NCBI RefSeq assembly: GCF_900637635.1 | Contig: NZ_LR134383.1 | Location: 1,767,501-1,831,500, forward strand | Reading direction: 5' to 3' | From: Legionella jordanis | Lineage (GTDB): Bacteria > Pseudomonadota > Gammaproteobacteria > Legionellales > Legionellaceae | Length of the DNA: 64,000 nt | Part shown: piece after piece, positions 44,448-54,314 of the stretch | How positions within the stretch are numbered: position 1 is the stretch's first letter | How the letters are laid out: the number at the start of each line of letters is the position of its first letter | Translations under genes and position numbers: made by a program | Notes under the pieces: generated by a model | The model's database searches: none | What the model was told of the DNA's origin: nothing | Seen by the model: only the letters and a program-made list of their open reading frames with translations

Positions 44448-47007
44448 TCGCCAATTAAAACAATCCATTAAAGAGTTCAAGGAAGAACTTTGCGCAGAAT
44501 TTTGTCAAAACGCGAATATTGCTGCAATTACAAGCAAATTAGTTCATTTTATAGATGGAATTTTAATCACTCTCTTTCAAAAAAATAACCTGCACCTCGG
44601 AAATAAATTTTGCTTGTTGGCTGTAGGGGGTTATGGACGTAGAGAACTGCAACTTTATTCTGACGTCGATTTATTGCTTTTGCATAACGAAACCATATCA
44701 AAAATTCATACTCAGCGAGCCCAAGCCTTTATTCAAGATGCCTGGGATATAGGTTTGGAAATCAGTCATCAAATTACTACTCTCAGCGCTTGCGCGGATT
44801 TGGCTAGCAAGGATTTGAGCGTAATTTCCAGTTTACTGGACATGCATCTACTGGTTGGCAGTGGCTCTTTAATGGAAGAGTTGATGTACCAAATCCACCC
44901 TCTCCATATGTGGCCTAGTGAAGCCTATTTTTTTGCAAAACTGCAAGAGCAGCAACAACGCTACATTAAATATGGTGAGACCGCCTATAACCTGGAACCG
45001 AATTTAAAAAATGGCCCAGGTGGCTTACGCGATTTGCACATTCTGTTAAACATCAGTAAACGTCATTTTAATATCAGCAAACTGGCTGAAGTCATTCCCA
45101 GCGGATTCATCACCAATAAAGAATACGAAGAATTAATTTTTTGTCAGCACTATCTTTGGCGCATCCGTTTTGCATTGCATATGGTTGCTGAAAAACCGGA
45201 AGAACGCCTGCTTTTCGATTATCAATTGAAATTAGCCCAATTGTTTGGGTTTAAAGATACACCTCATTCCCTTGCAGTTGAGCAGTTCATGAAGAATTAT
45301 TTTCAAGTCATTAAACGCATAAGAGAGCTCAATGAGATGCTGCTGCAATGGTTTTCTGAAGCCATTGTTCATAATCAAAAATTAAAAGTTACCCCTTTGG
45401 ATAATCATTTTCAGCTTGTTAATGACTACATCGAAGTCAAACATCCCTCCATCATCGGTCAAAAACCAATTGCACTTCTTGAACTATTTCTGTGGATAGC
45501 TAAACGACCCAGCATCAAAGGTGTCCGCGCCAGCACCATCCGTCTTATACGTGAGCACTTGTACTTACTCAGTGAAAAATTTCGCAATACCATTGCAGCG
45601 ACCCAATGTTTTTTGAGCATTTTTAAAACCGCTGAAGATCCCTATGAAGCCTTGCATCACATGAACCGCTATGGTGTTTTAGGTCAATATTTAAACTGCT
45701 TTGCGGTGGTAACTGGCCAAATGCAATATGATTTATTTCACGTTTACACCGTTGATCAACATACTTTATTTGTAATACGCAACCTGGCCCGTTTCCTAAA
45801 ACCCGAATACAGCAAACAATTTTCATTGGCGGCCAAACTTATGCCTGCTATCAAAAAACCTGAGGTATTGTATTTGGCCGCCTTGTTTCACGACATTGCC
45901 AAAGGGCGCGGTGGCGATCATTCTGAATTAGGGGCTGAAGAAGCCTATCACTTTTCCCTTCGCCATGGCTTGGATGACCAGGAACGAAATTTACTGGTAT
46001 GGCTTGTGAAAAATCATCTGATCATGTCACAAACAGCACAAAGACAAGATATTTACGACCCCAAAACCATTCAACAATTCTTAAGTCTATTGCCCCAAGC
46101 TGAATATTTGGATTACCTATATCTACTAACTGTGGCAGACATCTGCGCCACCAATATAAAATTGTGGAACAGTTGGCGAGATTCCTTACTAAAAGAGCTT
46201 TATCATGCCGTCCATAGGGCAATTGCAGAAAAAGATCTACTGGATGAGACAGCATTAATCAATTCCCGCAAACAACAGGCAAAACGTATTCTTCTCAGCG
46301 ATGGATTTGCTAAGATCAGCATAGAGAATTTATGGTCAAACTTCAAAGCCAGGTATTTTCTCCATGAGCCAGCTGAAATTATAGCCAAGCACAGTAAATC
46401 CATATTGACTTGTGAGCATTTCCCTTTAGTACTGATTATGCCTCATCACAGCCAGGGAGGTACCGAAGTTTTGATTTATATGCCGCATATGGATGAGCGT
46501 TTTACGATTACGACCACAGTGCTGAGCAATTATCAGACAACCATTCAAGAGGCCACAATTTTAACCTGTGAGAATGACTACGACCTTGATACCTACATTA
46601 TTCTCGACGAACAACATCAAACCTTGTTCGACAACAATCAAATCGAAACCATTCAAAAAGCCCTCCAATCCGCATTGATGACCCCTCAGGAACTGCCGGG
46701 GATCAACCCACGACGCGTTTCACGCACGCAGGCTCATTTTAATTTAAGGCCCCAAATCCATTTTGGGGAAGATTCTCAACATCACAGCAGACTGTTTCTA
46801 ATTACTACAGACAGGCCAGGTCTTTTGGCCACCATAAGCCGTATTTTTTTAACGATGCGCGTTGGTTTACACAATGCTAAAATCGCAACATTCGGAGAGA
46901 GAGTAGAAGACATGTTCTTCATTAGCAATCAAGATGGAAAAGCTCTAAGTACAGCAGAAAAAGATCAATTAAAGGAGCGATTGCTTGGTGAGTTATTAAT
47001 TGATTGA
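44434..47007 (+). CDS. glnD: PII uridylyltransferase / uridylyl-removing enzyme
   Basis: An 857-residue nitrogen sensor that uridylylates PII when glutamine is low and deuridylylates it when glutamine is high. The nucleotidyltransferase motif GGYGRRELQLYSDVDLLLL (about 62-80) has the two Asp residues. The HD domain with FHDIAKGRGGDHSELG gives the uridylyl-removing activity. Two ACT domains close the protein (about 695 onward), including LITTDRPGLLATISRIFL. It begins within the map gene (ATG overlapping its last codons) and follows the order map-glnD found in Gammaproteobacteria. Length fits the family (E. coli 890). Cytosolic. Confidence 0.95.
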   Translation: MKSDNRQLKQSIKEFKEELCAEFCQNANIAAITSKLVHFIDGILITLFQKNNLHLGNKFCLLAVGGYGRRELQLYSDVDLLLLHNETISKIHTQRAQAFIQDAWDIGLEISHQITTLSACADLASKDLSVISSLLDMHLLVGSGSLMEELMYQIHPLHMWPSEAYFFAKLQEQQQRYIKYGETAYNLEPNLKNGPGGLRDLHILLNISKRHFNISKLAEVIPSGFITNKEYEELIFCQHYLWRIRFALHMVAEKPEERLLFDYQLKLAQLFGFKDTPHSLAVEQFMKNYFQVIKRIRELNEMLLQWFSEAIVHNQKLKVTPLDNHFQLVNDYIEVKHPSIIGQKPIALLELFLWIAKRPSIKGVRASTIRLIREHLYLLSEKFRNTIAATQCFLSIFKTAEDPYEALHHMNRYGVLGQYLNCFAVVTGQMQYDLFHVYTVDQHTLFVIRNLARFLKPEYSKQFSLAAKLMPAIKKPEVLYLAALFHDIAKGRGGDHSELGAEEAYHFSLRHGLDDQERNLLVWLVKNHLIMSQTAQRQDIYDPKTIQQFLSLLPQAEYLDYLYLLTVADICATNIKLWNSWRDSLLKELYHAVHRAIAEKDLLDETALINSRKQQAKRILLSDGFAKISIENLWSNFKARYFLHEPAEIIAKHSKSILTCEHFPLVLIMPHHSQGGTEVLIYMPHMDERFTITTTVLSNYQTTIQEATILTCENDYDLDTYIILDEQHQTLFDNNQIETIQKALQSALMTPQELPGINPRRVSRTQAHFNLRPQIHFGEDSQHHSRLFLITTDRPGLLATISRIFLTMRVGLHNAKIATFGERVEDMFFISNQDGKALSTAEKDQLKERLLGELLID

Positions 47008-47049
47008 TGGGAATTTCAGATATATAAATTAAGCCTGAAAATCTAATAA

Positions 47050-47502
47050 TTATCGCCGTTTTTTAAAGAAATCCTCCAACAAAGCAGCACAATCCCTTTG
47101 CATAATACCTTCATCAATTTGTACCTGATGATTTAAAGGATAGCCTTGGAGTAAATTGTATACCGAACCCGCAGCCCCTGCTTTAAAATCACGCGCAGCA
47201 TAGACAACCCTTTTAATTCGCGCATGAACCATAGCTCCTGCGCACATGGAACAAGGCTCCAAGGTAGCGTATAAGGTGGTATTTAGAAGGCGGTAATTTT
47301 TTAAATTTAAAGCCGCCTCCCGCAAGGCAATCAGTTCAGCATGCGCACACGGATCATGCGTTCGCAAGACCTGGTTCCAGCCACACCCTAAAAGATTATT
47401 ATCAGCATCAACAAGAACAGCACCCACCGGGACTTCACCCTGTTCTTTTGCCTTAAGGGCAAGTTCATAAGCTTTGGTCATCCAGAAAGCATCATCATTC
47501 AT
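47050..47502 (-). CDS. tadA: tRNA-specific adenosine deaminase
   Basis: A 150-residue zinc-dependent deaminase converting A34 to inosine in the anticodon of tRNA-Arg(ACG). The active-site motif HAELIALREAA (His and Glu) and the zinc cysteines in PCSMCAGAMVHARI are complete. VPVGAVLVD and YPLNHQVQIDEGI are also family-typical. Downstream of guaA in the same direction, with a 48-base gap, it may be co-transcribed. Essential in most bacteria. Confidence 0.95.
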   Translation of the reverse strand: MNDDAFWMTKAYELALKAKEQGEVPVGAVLVDADNNLLGCGWNQVLRTHDPCAHAELIALREAALNLKNYRLLNTTLYATLEPCSMCAGAMVHARIKRVVYAARDFKAGAAGSVYNLLQGYPLNHQVQIDEGIMQRDCAALLEDFFKKRR

Positions 47503-47550
47503 GATGGTTGCATTGCCTCAAAAAGATTAAACGGTATTTGGCTCGGTTAA

Positions 47551-49124
47551 TTACTCCCATTCAATCGTCGCAGGGGGTTTTCCGGAAATATCATAGGTTA
47601 CTCGAGAAACACCAGACACTTCGTTGATAATACGATTGGATACCTTCGCCAAAAAATCCCAAGGAAGTTGCGCCCAATGTGCGGTCATAAAATCAATCGT
47701 TTCTACAGCCCTTAAACAGATTACATAATCGTAACGACGACCATCTCCCATGACCCCGACACTTTTTACAGGAAGAAACACAGCAAAGGCCTGACTCACT
47801 TTATGATATAGGCCCTCATTTTTTAATTCTTCAATAAAGATGGCATCGGCTTGGCGTAAAATTTCAGCATATTCTTTCTTTACCTCAGCTAAAATGCGAA
47901 CTCCCAAGCCAGGTCCTGGGAAAGGATGTCGATAAACCATGTCGTAGGGCAAACCCAATTCCAGCCCGATTTTTCGGACTTCATCTTTAAACAGTTCCCG
48001 AATTGGCTCTAATAATTTAAGGTTTAGAGTTTCTGGTAATCCACCCACATTGTGATGGGATTTAATGACTACGGAAGTTCCGTTATTCACTCCAGCTGAT
48101 TCGATGACATCAGGATAAATTGTACCTTGGGCTAACCATTTGGCGTTTGGGAATCGCTGAGCCTCTTCGTCAAAAATTTCAATAAAAGTATGGCCAATAA
48201 TCTTCCGCTTCTTTTCCGGGCAAGTAATGCCGGCTAAAGCATTTAAAAATTTTTCTTCGGCATTAACAACGATGATGTTTATTCCCATGTGTTCTCCAAA
48301 CATGGTCATCACTTGCTCTCTTTCGTGCAAGCGAAGCAGACCAGTATCTACAAAAACACAAACCAGTTGGGAACCGATTGCCTCATGCAGCAATGCAGCC
48401 ACCACAGAGGAATCTACCCCTCCTGAAAGACCTAATAAAACCTGTTCTTCACCAACTTGATGACGAATAGTTTGAATGGCTTGTTCAATAATGTTGTCGG
48501 CAGTCCAGCTGTTGTCTGCTTGACAAATATCAATCACAAACCGTTGTAAGATTCTTAAACCTTGCAAGGTGTGGGTTACTTCAGGATGAAACTGCAAACC
48601 ATACCAATGCTTGGCTTCGTAGGCCATCCCGGCAATTGGAGCATTCCTGGTTTCACAAATAACCTCAAACCCAGGAGGCAGACGGGTCACTTTGTCTCCA
48701 TGACTCATCCAGACATCCAATAAAGCGGTGCCATCCTCTGTCGTTCGATCTTCAATGTTTTCAAGTAAAGAACTATGCCCATGCAAACGCAATTCAGCGT
48801 AACCGAATTCACGTATATTGGAAGATTGTACTTCTCCTCCAAGCTGTACAGCCATCGTTTGCATTCCATAGCAAATCCCTAACAGCGGCAAACCCGATTG
48901 AAATAACCACTCCGGTGCTCTCGGGTTTGTCTCGAGAGTTACCGTTGAGGGCCCCCCGATAGAATAATGCCACATGGATTTAATTTTTGTAGAATTTCAA
49001 TAGGGAGGTTATGAGGATGTATTTCACAATATACCCCCATTTCGCGGACTCTTCGTGCTATTAATTGAGTGTATTGAGAACCAAAATCCAGAATAATCAA
49101 GGGTTTTTGTTTAATATTTTTCAT
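47551..49124 (-). pseudogene. guaA: GMP synthase gene with an apparent frameshift (likely intact in the organism)
   Basis: Two reading frames together give a complete GMP synthase, which makes GMP from XMP with glutamine. The first (from 49124) reads to [11 protein letters not shown] and stops soon after. The second continues [16 protein letters not shown] with glutaminase Cys in GICYGMQTM, then ATP-pyrophosphatase [10 protein letters not shown] and the C-terminal dimer domain ending TIEWE. The break is at a run of six C and three G on the plus strand (48949-48957). Adding one base restores 524 residues (E. coli 525). All other positions are normal, so a base-calling error or a very recent mutation is likely. 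It follows guaB directly. Confidence 0.9.
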
Positions 49125-49133
49125 AATTTAAAA

Positions 49134-50624
<1,491 letters not shown>

Positions 50625-50688
50625 TTAACCGAACATTATACAATCATTATAGGAAATCGCAAATTTATTTAATAAAGGTTTTGTACTT

Positions 50689-51276
50689 TTACAAAGACTG
50701 TTTACCACAAGTGGATAAACAACTTGCTTGATCCAACCTGTTTTCTAAGAACTGGCTTGTATTTATTGCATCTTTAGAGTCATCAGAGCACCAATACATA
50801 AGAGTCATTAAAAAAATTGTGGTCAAGACGGTTTCTTCTATCAGGCGTTGAAAACCAGACGTACTTCGCTGTGCAGCTTCACACCACCATTGAACTGTTC
50901 GACTTACACGTAAAATTCCTGAAATTTGACTGTGAAAATGTCCTGGTTCAAGTTGTGCCCAAAGCATCTGTTTTGCTACGCTTCGATGTTGTTGCAACAC
51001 TTCAAACCAGGACATCAACAAAGCGTGCAAACGTTTACTCGTCCTAAGATGCACAATCTCAACTTGTTTTGAGCGAGATAACATGGCGTCGTCAGCACGA
51101 TCAAAAAAAGCCTTCGTTAAATCGTTCTTTTCACGACAATAACGATGTATATCCTGTAATCCAATTTCAAGTTGCTGGGCAATGTCAAACAGCCTTAAAT
51201 TTTCCCAGGAATTTTTACTAGCCAGGGAAAGAGCAGTATCTAGTATTTGGTTTAAGCCTGCACCGTCATTTTTCAT
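50689..51276 (-). CDS. TetR-like / COQ9-like helical protein
   Basis: A 195-residue protein. Residues 8-60 (LDTALSLASKNSWENLRLFDIAQQLEIGLQDIHRYCREKNDLTKAFF) form the three-helix pattern of TetR-family DNA-binding domains, here close to that of COQ9-type proteins, in which the DNA-reading residues are altered. The C-terminal region is helical with two Trp-rich segments. It may be a transcription regulator or a lipid-binding COQ9-like factor. It lies upstream of guaB on the same strand, with 86 bases between, and the target is unknown. Confidence 0.6.
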   Translation of the reverse strand: MKNDGAGLNQILDTALSLASKNSWENLRLFDIAQQLEIGLQDIHRYCREKNDLTKAFFDRADDAMLSRSKQVEIVHLRTSKRLHALLMSWFEVLQQHRSVAKQMLWAQLEPGHFHSQISGILRVSRTVQWWCEAAQRSTSGFQRLIEETVLTTIFLMTLMYWCSDDSKDAINTSQFLENRLDQASCLSTCGKQSL

Positions 51277-51461
51277 ATGAAATTCCTTATATGCCCCTAT
51301 ACTATTTATAGAAAAAAATTTGAAGGATTGCAGACTTACTACGGGCTAACTTGATAAATATGAATTCGGTGACTACGCTCAAAATGAAGCATTATGATTT
51401 TCAACTGGATCTAAATATAACTGTTTGTTTATATTAATAACTCATCTGCAAGGATGCTATC

Positions 51462-51599
51462 ATGAAAAAATTAGTATTTTTGTTAGCACTAGTTGGTTCG
51501 TCAATTGCTCTTGCCGGTTGTGGTTGTTGTGGAGCCTCCTCTTGCAATGGCTGTGGAAGCTATGCCACTGTTTGTTGTGGCTCTAATGGCTGGTATTAA
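51462..51599 (+). CDS. Tiny Cys-rich lipoprotein
   Basis: A 45-residue protein not previously obvious because of its size. An n-region MKK, a hydrophobic core VFLLALVGSSIA and the lipobox LAGC indicate signal peptidase II cleavage and lipidation of Cys20. The mature part of about 26 residues is rich in Cys, Gly and Ser (CGCCGASSCNGCGSYATVCC and so on), with eight cysteines. It could bind metals or form a disulfide-rich knot. CAAGGATG lies upstream of the ATG, and a strong terminator follows. It is similar in style to small Legionella Cys-rich lipoproteins. Function unknown. Confidence 0.7.
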   Translation: MKKLVFLLALVGSSIALAGCGCCGASSCNGCGSYATVCCGSNGWY

Positions 51600-51625
51600 A
51601 ATCATTTTTCAATAAAAAAATCCCC

Positions 51626-51657
51626 GGACTGTGTATTGATTCACAGTCCAATTTTTT
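51626..51657 (+). terminator. Intrinsic terminator of the Cys-rich lipoprotein gene
   Basis: A perfect 8-bp stem (GGACTGTG and CACAGTCC) around TATTGATT is followed by AATTTTTT. It ends the small lipoprotein message 58 bases after its stop codon. Confidence 0.88.
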
Positions 51658-51890
51658 CTTTGACATCAAATTCTTGCCTCTCCTTTTATCTTAAAAAAAC
51701 TTCTAATTTGCTTTGAAATTTATTGCTGGTGGAGCGGCAATGTCGATGAAATTATATCCCTTGGCCAAACTGATAAATTAGAATGGATTTTTACTTAAAT
51801 CTGTCTTTTTAAGCTTGAATAGAATAAACAATAGCGTGTAAACTGAACGAAAATAATTTAACTCCTCAATGAAGAAGGAAGGATTCAGCG

Positions 51891-52721
51891 TTGGCTAAAA
51901 TTATTGTCGTCACATCCGGAAAAGGTGGAGTCGGTAAAACAACCACTTCTGCAGCATTTTCTTCAGGCCTGGCTATGCTTGGTCATAAGACCGTGGTCAT
52001 TGACTTTGACATTGGTCTTCGAAATTTAGATATCATTATGGGCTGCGAGCGACGAGTTGTTTATGATTTTATTCATGTCATTAATGGCGAAGCCAATTTA
52101 AATCAAGCGCTGATTAAAGACAAACGCCTGCCTGATTTATGCATCTTGCCCGCCTCTCAAACCCGTGACAAAGATGCACTTACGGTCGAAGGCGTTGAAA
52201 AAATATTAAATGAGCTGGCTAAAGAGTTTGAATACATAATTTGCGATTCACCCGCAGGCATTGAAACGGGTGCATTGATGGCGATGTATTTTGCAGATCA
52301 TGCTATTGTGGTCACTAACCCTGAAGTTTCCTCCGTACGTGACTCTGACAGGATCCTCGGTATTCTGGCTAGTAAAACAAAGCGGGCCATTGAAAATCAA
52401 CCCCCTGTACAGGAGCATTTACTCCTTACCCGTTATGACCCAGAAAGGGTTGAAAAAGGAGAAATGTTGTCTGTGGACGATGTCAAAGAAATTCTTGCTA
52501 TTCCTCTGATCGGTGTTATTCCTGAGTCTAAGGCGGTACTAAAAGCTTCCAATACAGGAACACCGGTTGTTCTTGATGAAACCAGTGACGCCGGGCTTGC
52601 TTACCAGGATGCCATTGCACGTTTCCTTGGCGAAAGCAGACCCATGCGGTTTATTCAAAGTGAACGCAAAGGACTATTGCGCCGCTTATTCGGTAAAACC
52701 AAGGAGGATGTCCCAGCATGA
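51891..52721 (+). CDS. minD: Septum site-determining ATPase MinD
   Basis: A 276-residue membrane-associated ATPase that oscillates with MinE and positions the division septum. The deviant Walker A motif [10 protein letters not shown] (10-19), the [21 protein letters not shown] block (in part) and the C-terminal amphipathic helix ([14 protein letters not shown]) that binds the membrane are all present. Translation begins with TTG at 51891, after a GAAGGAAGGA ribosome site; no ATG is available before the conserved [12 protein letters not shown]. It overlaps minE by four bases. No minC lies upstream, which is unusual. Confidence 0.97.
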   Translation: MAKIIVVTSGKGGVGKTTTSAAFSSGLAMLGHKTVVIDFDIGLRNLDIIMGCERRVVYDFIHVINGEANLNQALIKDKRLPDLCILPASQTRDKDALTVEGVEKILNELAKEFEYIICDSPAGIETGALMAMYFADHAIVVTNPEVSSVRDSDRILGILASKTKRAIENQPPVQEHLLLTRYDPERVEKGEMLSVDDVKEILAIPLIGVIPESKAVLKASNTGTPVVLDETSDAGLAYQDAIARFLGESRPMRFIQSERKGLLRRLFGKTKEDVPA

Positions 52722-52981
52722 GTCTATTCAGCTACCTACGAAAACGAAATAGTACGGCTTCTGTTGCCAAGGAGCGCTTGCAAATCATTATTTCTCATGA
52801 GCGCTCACAACGTAACACGCCAGATTATTTACCCAAGCTGCAGGAAGAGATTTTGGCTGTTATTGCGAAATACATTCGCATCAGCCGAGATCAAGTTAGT
52901 GTGAATCTTGAGCGACTTGGTGACAGTTCTGTTCTTGAATTGAATGTTACCATGCCTGATGGGGTGTTAGAGGAAGTTTAA
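52718..52981 (+). CDS. minE: Cell division topological specificity factor MinE
   Basis: An 87-residue protein that stimulates MinD ATPase and drives its pole-to-pole oscillation. It opens [32 protein letters not shown], the membrane-sensing and anti-MinCD part; the dimer domain follows with [22 protein letters not shown]. It begins at ATGA inside the minD stop and is translationally coupled. Length agrees with E. coli MinE (88). The next gene downstream is convergent. Confidence 0.95.
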   Translation: MSLFSYLRKRNSTASVAKERLQIIISHERSQRNTPDYLPKLQEEILAVIAKYIRISRDQVSVNLERLGDSSVLELNVTMPDGVLEEV

Positions 52982-52993
52982 TCAGCCATCAGG

Positions 52994-54139
52994 CTACAAA
53001 ACATACCTCAAGACGCTAACAATCAGGATGACTACGGCCAAGGCAATTAATGGCCTTTTGAATAGCCCGTACATGGCTTCTTCAACTCCATGACGAGCCA
53101 TGAGTCTTATCATCTTCATTTTTTGTGATCTTTGTCCTTTAATCGGCCTTTGATTCTCATCTAGTAATCTTCCTTGTAAGTTAAATTTAAAAAAATTATC
53201 TTTATCGTAATAGGACAAACCATAATCAAAAAACAACTGCTCTCCTTCAACAATATCTCGTGAGGCGGTAAAGAGAACCAGCTCTATGCCATTTAATAAA
53301 CAACGTTTAGGCGATAGATTGGCTCTAAGAAAATCAGAACAACCGTTTTGCCCAGGCTCTGGATTGGGTGCATGATTAAAAAATCTCGCAGTATTTCCAT
53401 ATTGCTGCGCATCTATCCCCATTAACAAACAATCGCGCTCTGGTCCATAATAATATTTTGAGTGCTCATGTTTTTTTGTCTTTACACCTAAATAAAAAGC
53501 GACAGGTTCATTTTTCTTAATTTTTTCTCGGCTAAACCCGCCAAAACCAATCAATGGGTTAATATAACGTAATTCAAGCCGTTGAAAATTTTCCTGCAGC
53601 TGGAAAAATCCAAGAATCTCAGGTTGAGATATAAACAAATCATCCCCATTCACCTCTTGGGGTAAATCAGCAAAAGATAATTCATCCTGCATCAGCAATG
53701 TATCGCAAAAATGAAAGTCAAAACCGGAATCTTCAGAAATGATTCCATTTAATTGATTTATTGATATGTATCTTTTAGCTCTTTTTGTAGAATCCAGAGA
53801 TAAGGGGATCCGATAGTTTATTTTAAGTGCTGCGCTAGCATCCGTTGAATTGATTTTAAAATGACAATTTTTAGGATCACTTGCCTGTATTAAAGTCGCA
53901 TAAATATATTTTGCAGTATTTAACAAATCCTCTGTCGTCTTACTTTTGTATTCATAGACATGGCCGTTAGAGGAGAGTACTGGATGGGAAAGAAGTGGGT
54001 GGAAAAAAGAATTTTTTTTTAAATCATCTAAACCCATCGATTTGTGATTATTAAGCACAACAGTTCTTAAACTTAAATCCAAAACTGCGGTTTTGTAGGG
54101 AGATTGGCTATTGTGATTGCTAAGACTAATTCTTACCAT
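52994..54139 (-). CDS. SET-domain protein with C-terminal membrane anchor, candidate effector
   Basis: A 381-residue protein. Residues about 188-309 are a SET lysine methyltransferase domain: LIGFGGFSREKIKKNEPVAFYLG (GxG strand and following), then GNTARFFNHAPNP (the NxxRFxNH SAM/substrate motif, N249-H256), then TASRDIVEGEQLFFDYG with the catalytic tyrosine Y306. A single hydrophobic helix (363-381) ends the chain, preceded by basic residues, as in tail-anchored proteins. The first 187 residues are unassigned; HPVLSSNGHVYE near 52-63 faintly recalls a U-box core. In Legionella, LegAS4/RomA is a secreted SET histone methyltransferase; this protein lacks ankyrin repeats. Host or bacterial target unknown. 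Confidence 0.75.
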   Translation of the reverse strand: MVRISLSNHNSQSPYKTAVLDLSLRTVVLNNHKSMGLDDLKKNSFFHPLLSHPVLSSNGHVYEYKSKTTEDLLNTAKYIYATLIQASDPKNCHFKINSTDASAALKINYRIPLSLDSTKRAKRYISINQLNGIISEDSGFDFHFCDTLLMQDELSFADLPQEVNGDDLFISQPEILGFFQLQENFQRLELRYINPLIGFGGFSREKIKKNEPVAFYLGVKTKKHEHSKYYYGPERDCLLMGIDAQQYGNTARFFNHAPNPEPGQNGCSDFLRANLSPKRCLLNGIELVLFTASRDIVEGEQLFFDYGLSYYDKDNFFKFNLQGRLLDENQRPIKGQRSQKMKMIRLMARHGVEEAMYGLFKRPLIALAVVILIVSVLRYVL

Positions 54140-54314
54140 GGCTTTATGGTGCTAGAAGGTTTTGCTTCCTGAAAAGTAGAATTTGAGCTCTTCCAACGGA
54201 AAATTGCAAAATATGACCTTTAAGATTCTTGAAATGCAGGAATATTCTTAAACAAAATAATCCAATTAAGCATTTCAAGAATTCTCCTTAAGACTTTCGA
54301 ATTAAGTACAATAT

